This document shows positions 35,891 through 46,293 of a DNA stretch of 64,000 nucleotides, piece after piece. Every line of letters starts with the position of its first letter. Positions within the stretch are counted from its first letter, which is position 1. Source of the DNA: Ligustrum vulgare (taxonomy: Eukaryota; Streptophyta; Magnoliopsida; Lamiales; Oleaceae). The stretch is from positions 24,558,139 through 24,622,138 of the forward strand of contig OY743168.1 of NCBI GenBank assembly GCA_963555705.1. The letters run 5' to 3'. Under the pieces are notes generated by a model. It ran no database searches. It had not been told where the DNA came from and was given only the letters and a program-made list of their open reading frames with translations. The position numbers and the translations under genes are program-made.

Positions 35891-37609
35891 ATATTAACTC
35901 CCCCTCATGGGAACATTACAGTTATATTGATATTGCATATAATTATTTCAATTGTTAATCGATACAATATCGAATATGTTCACCAAATATATAAATGACA
36001 TATATCTCATATTATTTGTTCTTCGAATATAAATTCAATTCTTTTTTTGAATTTGTAGAACTATATCATATTTCCAGATTGCAAAATATCTGTGTTTTTT
36101 GATTAAACAAATTTTTTTAAAAAACTTGAACTATGTGTTTCGAACATATTAATCTTTCAAGAATTATATAGTATGCTTCAGGCATCATATATGTTTCACA
36201 TTGCAATTGTCAAATTGCTGCCACCAAATTTAAGTCATGAAACTTTAGATAAGTAACGATTCTTATATTTCAAATAAAATTTCTCTAATCATTTCACCTC
36301 AATCCCAAAGTATCGAGATAATGATTACCCTTTTTAATCTCACTCATTGGTATTTCAAAGAATACTCTCAAAGTACCGAGTTGATAATCATACATTTTGA
36401 TATCACCCATTAGTACATCAAAGAGCACAAGCTTGTAATTAGAGTAAACCATCTTTCAGCATTTACATTGCTAATAATCATATATTTATTGGCACTTACT
36501 ATGCATTTTTCAGGCAAATAAAATATTACATGTATTGCATATCGTTTCACATGCAGTGTCAGATCTTTGAAACATTCGTTGTGCAACAAGTCGTATATTA
36601 CGACTATACGATTCTATTAATCTCTTATAGATATTGCATCTTGTATTTATGTTATATTTGAACTTTTCATTCGTATTTTCAATCGAACTTCTAGTTCGTA
36701 TTATAAATCGCGAGGATATAGATAACATAATATGATACATTTGTAGATTTTAAGTTATTAATCCTTCCCTAATACTGAGAAAATTGTCCAATTAAATTGA
36801 CAATCATTTTTTCGACATTATAAAATATCACCAATTTGGGATATATGTTTAAACAACGCATTTATTCTCAATGTTCTTTATTTTCCATTTCAGTGCATTG
36901 TGGGAGATCAATTGCACTATCAAATAATTAGTAGGAAAAATTAAGATCTAATCATAAGCTAATTAAAACAAGGAGAACTATGATGTTGGCATGATGCGTA
37001 ATAGAATTTCCTATACAAAAAGGAAAGTACTTTGTTCTCAATTAAATCAATTGAAGGCGAGTATTAACAAGACACAGTCTTGATTATATAATCTGAAAAT
37101 TAGGCTCATAATTTAAAATTTGAGCAATAATTTCGCAAACTTCAGGCTGCGAATATCATGCAATCATCTTATATATGTGTCAAATCTATAAAATACAAAT
37201 AATATTTAGATGATCAACGTGGAGAATGATGGACCCCATTTACCACCACAATTAATTTTTAGAAATTTAAAAAAAATTAATCCATATTTTAGCGAGTGAT
37301 GATGAAAAAATTTCATGAAAGTGAACAAACATCATATATTACTGAATTGAAGAATTTTCTAGTTCTTCATTGAGTATCCATTTTAATTTTGCATCATTAT
37401 TGATCCAATGATGATCTCACTGGTCAAGTCAAATAATAAAAATAAAATCAAATTGATCTTTTGGTTCAATATAAGATATAATTCAATTATTTAAAAATAA
37501 TTAAACATTGTATAATCATATATCATTCAAATAATCAAACTAATCAATGTCCTTATGACATGGTATACTTTCCTTTGGGGATAAACATGAACTCAAAATG
37601 TTATATTAT

Positions 37610-38130
37610 TCGAAACATATTCTAGCGTTCTACTTCGAAAGCACGTTGTATTTTGTTATTGTTTCTTCAAAAACAACAAGTCAAATGTTCTTCCAGAATA
37701 TTGAAAATTATAATTTATACTCTTCGGGAGCAAATAATATTCTTCTGGAATATTAATGATAATATCGTGCTACTTCAGAAGTAACAACAAATTATTTTAT
37801 GGAATAATTATTTCTAAAATTACGATTCTTCAAAAATAATAAGTTAATATTCTTCTAGAATATAATTTATACTCTTCATGAGCAAATAATATTCATCCGA
37901 ATTATAATATTGTGCTACTTGAGGAGCAACAACAAATATTTTAATGAACAGATTTATGATTAATATTCGTCTATAATATTAATATACTATTGTGCTAATT
38001 CATGAGTAATAACATAATAAATCAATAACATCAATAAATTTGTAATAATGGACAAATTTATTATTAATATTTTTCTAAAATATTAATATATTATTATTCT
38101 ACTTCAAGAGCAACGACATAACGAATTATC
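37610..38130. repeat. Degenerate tandem array inside the copia derivative
   Basis: Units of roughly 90 bases alternate 'attcttctggaatattaat' and 'gtgctacttcaggagcaacaac' at least four times. It is non-coding and lies near the 5' end of the element. The remaining interior (35900-37600, 38130-38690) is AT-rich with no recognisable coding sequence. Confidence 0.6.
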
Positions 38131-38689
38131 AATTTAAAGATAAAAAGATTCAACAACAATAACAATATATATATTAAACACATAAAGAACGTTAGGTTAA
38201 AGAAGAATACAAACACAGGTTGAAAGTATAGATTAAAACAATCAAGGTTGGATAATCACGATTTGAATATTAAGGAGAACTGAAATATTATATAGAACAA
38301 TTAGAATTGAATTCGGGAGCTTGACAGGGAAGAATTGGATATTACCTTGCACATGATTGAGAATAATCCAGATTGAATAATTGGATATTACCTTGAGCAA
38401 TCAGTCCGAGCTACTTAAACCACAAGTAAAAGACGGAAGCCAAACTTATCAAAACACTGCACAAAACGTAGTGATGCGACAGGTTTCACTACAAAGTATT
38501 TAGGGTTGGAACGAATTGGATATTTGGTTACAAATCAAATTGATTTAATAATTGCGGCAGACGTTAGCTTGGAATATGTTGCCAAATTAATTTCGGCCCA
38601 AGCGATATAATCTTCTAACAAATATTTTTATATATAATATTTTGGGGGATTTTTCTAACTTAATTTGGTATAAACTCATGCTGATAAAA

Positions 38690-38867
38690 TGTTTTAAATT
38701 AGAGAAAAAAAATATAGAGGTCAATAAACTTGTGTATTTTATTATGAACCAGAACCCCACATACATACATACATATATATATAGGAGAATAGGGATATAC
38801 AAAGTAATAATGTTTAAGGTTATGGAGAACAGCTGTCATTCACTAATATAAAATAATATTTCCAACA
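38690..38867 (-). repeat. 5' LTR of the short-LTR copia element
   Basis: 178 bases on the minus strand, beginning TGTTGGAAATATT (38867) and ending TTTAAAACA (38690). Its 'tttgtatatccctattctcc' stretch is the uninterrupted equivalent of the Helitron insertion site in the related LTR at 52268-54199. Confidence 0.82.
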
Positions 38868-39409
38868 TTATGTTTTTTGTTAACATTATTCTTAACATTT
38901 AATTTATTTACATTAAATACAATAATTATTAGTTGTTAATATTGATCTAAAATACATTTATACATTTTTCTCTTTTTGTCAATAGCACCTTAAATTTTTT
39001 AAAATTATTAATTAATTCATATAAAAAAAGATAACTTTTTAATTATATTTTAGTTAAATATAAATAAATAATTTCAAAATTCTTTTGGACAAACTGAATT
39101 TTTATTAAACTAACATAAAGTTAAACTTTTTTATTATAAAAATATGCTCACACTTTAATTCAATTTGTCTATACACATCTTTTTCATATTATTTCTGTAG
39201 CTTATCATAAATACTTTATAAATCAATTTTTGGTTGTGGAAATTACATTCACCCCTACATTTTAAGAACCAAATTCATAAATAAGATCAAACTTGTATTA
39301 CTTCAAATTTCAGGTGGGAATTATAAATTTTAATATTAATAATAAATATATTAATTATTAAATTAAATTATCACAAAAACCTAATTCTGATAATCTAATT
39401 CAGAAAAAT

Positions 39410-39740
39410 CCTCTCCTTCCATTTCTCTCAGCCCCAAAACCGCAGCCGCAGGCACCATCAATGCTCCTCTTCCATTTCTCTCCAAGCCCAAACCACCCTA
39501 TTTCTCTTCCCTTGTAGATCTTTCAGCCCGCCGTTGCTTCTACCAGATCGTCGATTCTTCTTCCACGCTATGCCCAAAGCAAAAGCAGTAGTTGAAATGG
39601 CGTCGTTGATTTTCATTCGGCGACGAAGGATGAAGGACGAAGGAGACTCAACCCCCACGCCTGACGACTACAGCATTTCAAACCACAACCATTTTACTGC
39701 CCCGACCAGAATTCAGTTCCAGATTTATAAGCAGATATGA
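39410..39740. other. GC-richer gene-leader-like sequence (captured fragment?)
   Basis: CT-rich leader-like sequence is followed by codon-like, GC-richer sequence on both strands (frames of 66 and 68 residues). I recognise no protein. The sharp change in composition from the surroundings suggests capture of a host gene's 5' region by the composite element. Confidence 0.35.
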
Positions 39741-40098
39741 TCATATTAATTTTTCTAGGAGTTCGAGTATTTATCACCTCCATTCTCTTTTCTGGTTTTG
39801 CTGTCTAGGTAGATTGAAAAATGTCTGTTATGCTGCTAAAATAAAATAACAGTGTGGGTATCTCAGGTAGCAGTTCCTTGTTCTTATACGCTATAAGATC
39901 GTTCAAAAATTGAAGAACCTTCTTGATTGACATTAAGATTTCAAGTTCGATGCAGCGGCGTCGCTGGTTTGTTCTTGCAGTGGTGCCGCGGCTTCTGTTT
40001 GGGATCTGCTTTTGTGATGATTGCGCTGCTTGAATTTGGTGGGTGGGGCTTGTTTGTTGCAGGTCGTGGTGTGGGGTTGTGTGATGGCGGTCGTCGAA

Positions 40099-40440
40099 GT
40101 TGTTTGCGGTGGTAGTGTTCTGTGTGTGCGATGGTGAGGGAAAGAGAAATTTTGGTTTTGAAATTTGGAGATCGTGTGCAATTTTGCTACTTGTTGTGGA
40201 GGTCGCGGTGGCGTAGGTGGTGGGGCGGCGGTAGAGACAACAAGGGTGGTGGCTGCAATGCTACATGTGTTGTTTGCGGTGGTGGTGGTGTTCTGTGTGT
40301 GCGGTGATGAGGGAGAGTGATTTTGATTTTGAAATTTGGAGATCGTGTGCAATTTTGCTGGTGGTGGTGGTGGAGGTCCCGATGGCGTAGGTGACGGAAA
40401 CGGGGGCGGCAACGGTGGTGGTGGTGATGGTGAGACGGTT
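40099..40440. repeat. Two-copy tandem duplication, period about 171, G/T-rich
   Basis: 'ttgtttgcggtggt' followed by 'gttctgtgtgtgcg' and 'gaaatttggagatcgtgtgc' occurs at 40099 and again at 40270. The minus strand is open for 159 residues (39933-40412) as a Pro/Thr-rich frame repeating 'KLHTISKFQNQN'. The low-complexity composition makes a real protein unlikely. Confidence 0.75.
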
Positions 40441-40951
40441 GCTGGTGTTGAATGTTCAAAATGTCTACTTGATAAATGTTACTTAAAATAAAAAGTGACT
40501 TAATAATTTATAATTCGTGAACAAAAGAATTGTATAAATGGAACCTAATAATTTGATAATTGTTACTTAAAAGATTTGTGACCTAATAATTTAATAGGTT
40601 GTAACCTGGAAAAAGGTTATGATTGACTAATTTGACATTTGTGTAACCTAGTGATTTTTGTGACCTTAAGATTAGTTCTGAAACTTGTGAATTCAATACA
40701 TTGTAACCTAGAAAAATGTCGAGATTGACTAATTTAACATTTGTGTGACCAAATGATTTTGTAATTTGTGACCTTAAAATCAGTTGTGAAATTTGTGACC
40801 CAAAAGAATTTGTATTTGTGACATGAAAATTATGCAATGTTGTGACCTTAATATGCATAATTAATAAAATATATTTAATTATTTATATATATATATATAT
40901 ATTAAGAATTCAGGTTTTAATTAATATTAATTAATTATGTTAAATAATTAA

Positions 40952-40982
<31 letters not shown>

Positions 40983-41073
40983 TACACAGTGCTGTTCTCG
41001 TGCGCGCGAAGCCCAGGAGAACAGCCTACGATTTGCCTTGCATCATCCAAAGCAAAGCCCTAAAAAAAATAAA

Positions 41074-41190
41074 AGAGGAAATTACAGGCAACCCTGTTTT
41101 TCAATTATCAAATTCAAAAATAAGACCAAACTTGTATAATTTCAAAATTCAGGTTCTAATTAAGAAATAATTAACTAATTAATAAAATAG
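41074..41190 (+). repeat. Internal copy of the GGAAATTACA family end
   Basis: GAGGAAATTACAGGCAACCC and the next ~90 bases match the ends at 39236 and 55175 and the inverse of 59348, including 'caaacttgtataatttcaaa'. It marks a second family member inside the 40985-43199 element. Confidence 0.7.
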
Positions 41191-41239
41191 TATAATTATA
41201 TTCCAAAATAAACAAAACTAATCCAAGCCCTAATTAATA

Positions 41240-42270
41240 ATTAGTTTCTCTTTCTATATCTATTTCCATCCATTTCTATCCACACGGAACTTACATATAT
41301 ACACCTCTATTCATTCTCAAATCATATCTTCGCAGTTGGTGCACCTACAAATCTACTGTCTCCTCCCCTCCTCTATAGCCACACACCAAAATATAATAAA
41401 TTAGGCTCCACCAAGCACGATGGAAACATCATAGAAACGACATAGTTTCGATGCTGACGACTGCAATAGAAAAATTCTGGTGATTGCTCCACCGATTCCT
41501 TTCATGACAGATGCTTTGTTCTTGATCTTGCATGGTTACACCCTGTTCTCCCCATTTTTAGAAGTTGTAGTTGGAGATTCTGGTGGTTGTGTCTGTTGTT
41601 TTGATGATGGGTGGAGCTAATTTTGGTTACTCTGGTGGCTACAGTGTTTTGTTCAGTTGATGTTGTGGTGGCAGAAGTCGTGGTGGTTTGTTTCAGTTGT
41701 TGTTGTGGTAATGTGGTGTGGTGTGGTGTGGTGTGGTGTGGTGTGCAGTCAGATTCTCGGAGATTGGTGTGGTGCAATGGTGTAGGTGGAGGTCACATGT
41801 TGAAAGTCTAAGGTCACATTTGTATCTCGGGTCACATGTTGACAATTGTCTTAGATCACATGTCAATTTTTCAGGACACGTATTTCTCTCAGGCCACATC
41901 AATTTTTCAATTCACATGTTGACTATTGTCTCAAGACACATGTCAAAAGTCTCAGGACACATTTTGGATTCTCGTGTAACATGTTCAATTTTTTGGGTCA
42001 CATGTTATAAATTCATTGTCACTCCAGATCTCGGTATTTTTGTGTGGTAGTGAAGTGGTGGTTATTATTGTGGTGGTGATGTGTTGGAGATGGTGTGGTT
42101 GTGCATCAGAGATGGTGATTATAATCAGTGGTGTTGATTCATTGGAGGTCATGTGATGGTGATGAGAAATCGGTCAAGTTTTGAGCGACGGTGGCTGAAG
42201 ATTTGGGTTATGGCCTGAGTATAGGAAGATTTATTGAGATTGTTGTAAATTTGGGTCCTAATGTGATTAT
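41240..42270. other. G/T-rich, gene-fragment-like interior with TCACATG repeats
   Basis: It contains a (GTGTG)n run at about 41713-41744 and then a series of 'tcacatgttgacaattgtct'-like units (41800-42010). Frames of 66-110 residues on both strands arise from these repeats and match nothing I know. Confidence 0.4.
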
Positions 42271-42282
42271 AGGAAGATTTGT

Positions 42283-42283
<1 letters not shown>

Positions 42284-42353
<70 letters not shown>
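42284..42353. repeat. (TA)n microsatellite, about 70 bases
   Basis: A perfect AT alternation. It yields the Tyr-Ile repeats of frames 42149-42382 and 42191-42394, which are not genes. Confidence 0.95.
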
Positions 42354-42355
<2 letters not shown>

Positions 42356-42450
42356 CAAGATCTGATAATTGAAGGAATACAAGTTAATCTATAATTATGA
42401 AATGTGATTCTTTAACTACCTGATATATGTATTTTTCCCAAAATAAAATC

Positions 42451-43080
42451 AGGCAACGCCGACAAATGTGTGTGTGTGTGTGTCAGCCGCTATTTTTAGC
42501 GGCCGACACACACTTTTAAATTTTTTTTTTTTTAAGTTTTATTTTATGCTTTGGCAGATAAATGAAAAAAATTATTTAGCCTTCGTTTGGCAAACATATT
42601 TTTAAACATATTTTTTTCTACACAATTTTTCAAATTATTTTTTAACCACACATATTTTCGCTCTTCATTTTTCAATCACACATTTTACCTAGAGAATATA
42701 AAAAAAATGTTTTTAAGCAAAAAAAATTTTAACAAACAGAATTTTATAAACCAATTTATAATCTATACAATTTTAAAATGTGGTTTATAAACCAATTTAT
42801 AGTCTACAAATTTTTTTGTTTAAAAACATGTTTTTTATATTTTTTAGGTAAAATGCGTGGTTGAAAAATGAAGAGCGAAAATATGTGTGGTTAAAAAATG
42901 ATTTGAAAAATTGTGTAGAAAAAAACATGTTTAAAAATATGTTTGTCAAACGAAGGCTAAAAATTTGTTTTTCATTTATCTGCCAAAACATAAAATAAAA
43001 CTTAAAAGAAAAAAAAAATTTAAAAAGTGTGTGTCAGCCACTTTTAGCGGCTGACACACATACATTTGCAGGCGTTGCCT
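42451..43080. repeat. 630-bp imperfect palindrome
   Basis: The left arm begins AGGCAACGCCGACAAATG and the inverse of the right arm begins AGGCAACGCCTGCAAATG. Matching continues through 'gtgtgtcagccgc', 'aagttttattttatg', 'cttcgtttggcaaaca' and the dispersed 'aaccacacat' unit to a centre near 42765. Each arm carries a small hairpin (GTCAGCCGC...GCGGCCGAC). Frames 42587-42790 and 42797-42991 are mirror images of each other across this palindrome. Confidence 0.88.
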
Positions 43081-43204
43081 AATTTGAATTTTTTTAATTT
43101 TTTTTTTTTTTTTTTTGTAGTAAGGGCTTTGCCTTACATGATGCAAGGCAAAGCGTAGACTGTTCTCCAGCGCTCCGCCCGCAGGAGAAGAGCACTGTGT
43201 ATAT

Positions 43205-45000
43205 ATATATAGGTTTTCTCTTAGTTTTGAAATATGTATTTGTAAACCCCTTAATTATATATTTTTTTCTTTTTGATTTTTGTATAATATTTTATGATGT
43301 CATTTTATTTTTTGATATATGGCATATAATTTTTTTGTTAAACTAACATTTTAAAGCATTACCTAATATGTAATTCAAGAACTTCCGCGAAGATTTTCAA
43401 TAAAATATAATATATTAATATCTCCAATCAATTTTCAATTTTTTTTATTTTAACAGTGTTAATTATCTCAGCTACTTTAAAAAACAATATTAATATTTCA
43501 AAAATATTCCATGCAATGTAATATTCATCGCATAAAACGTACAAAGCATGTGTTTAATACTAATTGTATTATAAGATAATAATTAATTTGAATCAAAGTG
43601 ATATACATCCACTCATAGTCACACATAAACTTGAGTTCCAAAACATTGTATCAAATACAGTAACACTATTTGATTTATAAATTAATTTATTTATGATTTT
43701 TAAATAAAAAATAGTGGTTGAAAATTGAAGAAAAAAATATATGTACTTAAAAAATGATTTAAAAAATTATGTGATTTATAAATTAAAATTTCTTATTTAC
43801 CAAACACGTGATATTCAAATAAATGTATGACCCACAATGTCACACAAAAAGTTGGAAAAAAAATAATAATAATTGATCCCTGGGCTGGGCCACTCATCTC
43901 AATCATTTACTTTCTAATCAATCCCTCTCTTTATGTCCCAAATTAGACAAGAGTCCCTTTCTTTGGGCAGCAAATCGGGTGGTTCCATCGTCTGTTGACT
44001 GTTGCCCTTTATATTCTGCTATCTAAATTTCTAGTTTTCGGAATGAGACAACAGCAGTATGCCAAGTGGCAACATTTCATTTTTTTTTTTTAGATAAACT
44101 TAGGTCTATCGTATGATTAATTGAGTATCGGTACATATACTAATAAGTATAAAAATAGACGTACAAACAGGGTATGTAACAAGAATTTTTTGACTTAGGT
44201 TGTATTTGACAAATATGTTTTTCCCTATACAATTCCTCAAATCACTTTTTAATTACACACATTTTCTCTTTTCATTTTTCGACCACATATTTTACATAAA
44301 AAATATAAAAAACATGTTTTTAAAAAAAAAAATTTTAACAGAAAGAGGCTTATACATCATCACTTAAAGAATCAATCACCATAAAATAGTCATATTATTG
44401 TTTGTATACTTGTTTGTACATTTTGCTTGTACAAATAGCAATTTTCTCTTTAAATCTTTGAGCATTTCTCGACACAATATTTTAGGAATTAAATAAATAG
44501 AAACTACTCAAAATTCAGGAGCTATAAAAACATTCAAACCTTTAATTGTACTAGCATTAGATGAGAATCTGTATTAACACGAATATCCACTATGTGAAAA
44601 TAAACGATATTTTACACGCACAACTTGATTCGGAAAATAAAGTTATTTCATGAAAACGTGTTTTATCAATCATTACTGGTACTAGTATGTTGAAGTATTT
44701 ATTGTTTAATCGTTATTTGTTCTACAGTTCAGAATATTGTTCAACCATTCACATCCTGTTCGGCGGCTTTGGTGTGGGTTATAATATGGGTTTTTTGTGT
44801 GTTCTAGGTAAGATGTGTGGTTAAAAATTAGAGAGAGAAAAATGTGTACGATTAAAAAGTAGTTTGAGAAATTTGAAGATCGAACACTTTGTCAATCTTT
44901 AGAAGATTGTTATGAAATGAATATTAGCGGCACGATGAAGATCGTGTTGATTGGACACTGATATGACATGCTTGCATGGATTGGACGTGTATTTTGGTAG
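43205..45000. other. AT-rich sequence with dispersed repeat copies, no gene
   Basis: It contains three copies of the dispersed unit described in the findings: about 43720-43780 (plus), 44220-44300 (minus) and 44815-44880 (plus). The last two could be the inverted ends of one element. Nothing else is recognisable. Confidence 0.5.
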
Positions 45001-45009
45001 TTATATAAG

Positions 45010-45655
45010 GACACGATAAGGTATTCAATGTCATAAGAAAGAAGTTATGTTCATTCTACTCAATGTTAACCATTGCATTCTTCTAATTAAAATGAGATTT
45101 CATATTATAAATTTGCGAATAAGGAGGAAGCAAAAGTCGTATAGAGATGCAGTCAATTTGTGTGGGGTTTTCTTGATTGGTGTGTCTAAAACTTGTATAC
45201 AAGACACTTTTTACTTTATATCCTCATGTTTTATATCTTTACGAAGCATTAGCTGTTCAGGTTTGATTTTATTTGAGTTGTAGTTATGCCTCTCTCTTGT
45301 TTGCCCGGATATGCCCGGTGTACTTGTATGTCTATTCTCATCATTCTCCTGCGTATGCCTAGTATATCTGTATCTTGTATTGACATGTACTTTATATCTG
45401 TATCTTGTATTGACATGTACTTTCCTTGCTTATTTCGGGATATGCTCGGTGTATTTGTTTTGAGACTTTTTTTGGTCTTCTCAATTTGTTGAGACATGTT
45501 GCCTTCATTATTTTGTTGGTTGCGTCCAACTTCTTGTTTCTTATGCTTTGTAAGCATGTTCGATATGTACTTTCCGGGTATGTCAGTGCTTTTATACCCT
45601 GATTTTGTTCTATACAATTTTACATTTACTTACCAAAAAAAAAAAAAAAAAACAT
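45010..45655 (+). repeat. Possible retroposed sequence ending in poly-A, with a 30-bp tandem repeat
   Basis: GC-moderate, T-rich sequence ends in 'ttacttacc' plus a run of about 18 A (45635-45652), like a LINE 3' end or a processed transcript. Two perfect tandem copies of a 30-bp unit ('tatatctgtatcttgtattg'...) lie at 45363-45422. No target duplication was found. The frames at 45047-45617 are not recognisable proteins. Confidence 0.35.
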
Positions 45656-46293
45656 GAGTATCATTAAAAGTGAATTTTTTTCGTCGCACCAATAATCTGA
45701 AAAATGTTTGGAGTCGCCCATTTGACACAGGAGCAACGAAGTTAAGAAATTAACATCAATCTTTTCTAATTATATTCAAGAAACTGCGTTTTTTCAAATC
45801 GAAGGATGTAATTCTAAGTCTGAGGTATGATTATTAAATTAATAAATTCTGAACAACAACGGCAACATTTTTCAGTATCCAAAAAAGATGCCTCGATAAT
45901 ATTATTTGAAATAATAATAATATAATAATAATAATAATCCGTGTAAAAAACAGTTTCTTTTTGTCCTTGGCGGGAACCCCTAAATGGTCCCGCTTTTTAA
46001 TTGCAAAAACGCAGAAGAGCTGTCAAAATCATTGACTCCAAACACAGCTTTCATTGAATACTACCATATAAAACTCACTTTCCATCCATTGGTCCCAACA
46101 AAATCCCGGACGGCACGGACAGTATCGCACACAAAAAAAATATTAATATAAAAGCGGCAAAAAGTCCCAAAAATAAGAAATTTTACTCCAAAAATAATTT
46201 AAATTTCAAAACTAGCTACCGAAAACAAATCTTTTCCTGACAAGAAAAGGAGAGGAAAAAAATGTAAATGGATTACAAATTTTAGTTGATGGG

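Larger units (their letters stand above)
35090..38867 (-). mobile_element. Short-LTR Ty1/copia derivative, structurally complete, mostly non-coding
   Basis: Two related LTRs bound the element: 35090-35264 and 38690-38867. They share 'aataaacttntatattttattatgaac', a TA-rich patch, 'acaaagtaataat' and 'tgtcattcac' in order. The element is flanked by exact TTATG duplications (35085-35089 and 38868-38872), the 5-bp length made by integrase. A degenerate primer site follows the 5' LTR (38667-38689) and a G-rich polypurine tract precedes the 3' LTR (35265-35285). Only the end of RNase H is recognisable; the rest is AT-rich repeat sequence. It is best described as a non-autonomous or heavily decayed copia element. 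Confidence 0.82.
39236..40960 (+). mobile_element. Composite element, left end of a Mutator-like family, with gene-like interior
   Basis: The left end GTGGAAATTACATTCACCCC and the following ~90 bases closely match the inverse of the right end of the Mutator-like element at 55175-59348. They also match the sequence at about 41074. Inside are GC-richer, gene-leader-like sequence (39410-39740), a G/T-rich tandem duplication (40099-40440) and the 'ttgtgacc' array (40500-40860). The right end may lie beyond the insertion at 40985-43199, because similar AT-rich sequence resumes at 43205. No target duplication could be confirmed. Confidence 0.5.
40985..43199. mobile_element. Element with ~78-bp terminal inverted repeats inserted in a TA/CA microsatellite
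   Basis: The left end reads CACAGTGCTGTTCTCGTGCG and the inverse of the right end reads CACAGTGCTCTTCTCCTGCG. Similarity continues for about 78 bases through 'TTTGCCTTGCATCAT' to 'CAAAGCCCT'. TA flanks both ends (40983-40984 and 43200-43201) within TA repeats. Each end also contains its own hairpin (CTGTTCTC...GAGAACAG). Interior: another GGAAATTACA-type end at about 41074, G/T-rich sequence, TCACATGTT repeats (41800-42010), a long TA run, and a 630-bp palindrome. No transposase was seen. The superfamily is not assigned. Confidence 0.65.

Noticed and set aside
36510..36740. 76-residue minus-strand frame inside the copia derivative
   Set aside because: It shows no gag or pol motif and lies in AT-rich non-coding repeat sequence.
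39933..40412. 159-residue Pro/Thr-rich minus-strand frame
   Set aside because: It comes from the G/T-rich tandem duplication and low-complexity sequence; no domain, no signal and no gene context.
42149..42394. Frames with Tyr-Ile repeats
   Set aside because: They are the translation of the 70-base TA run.
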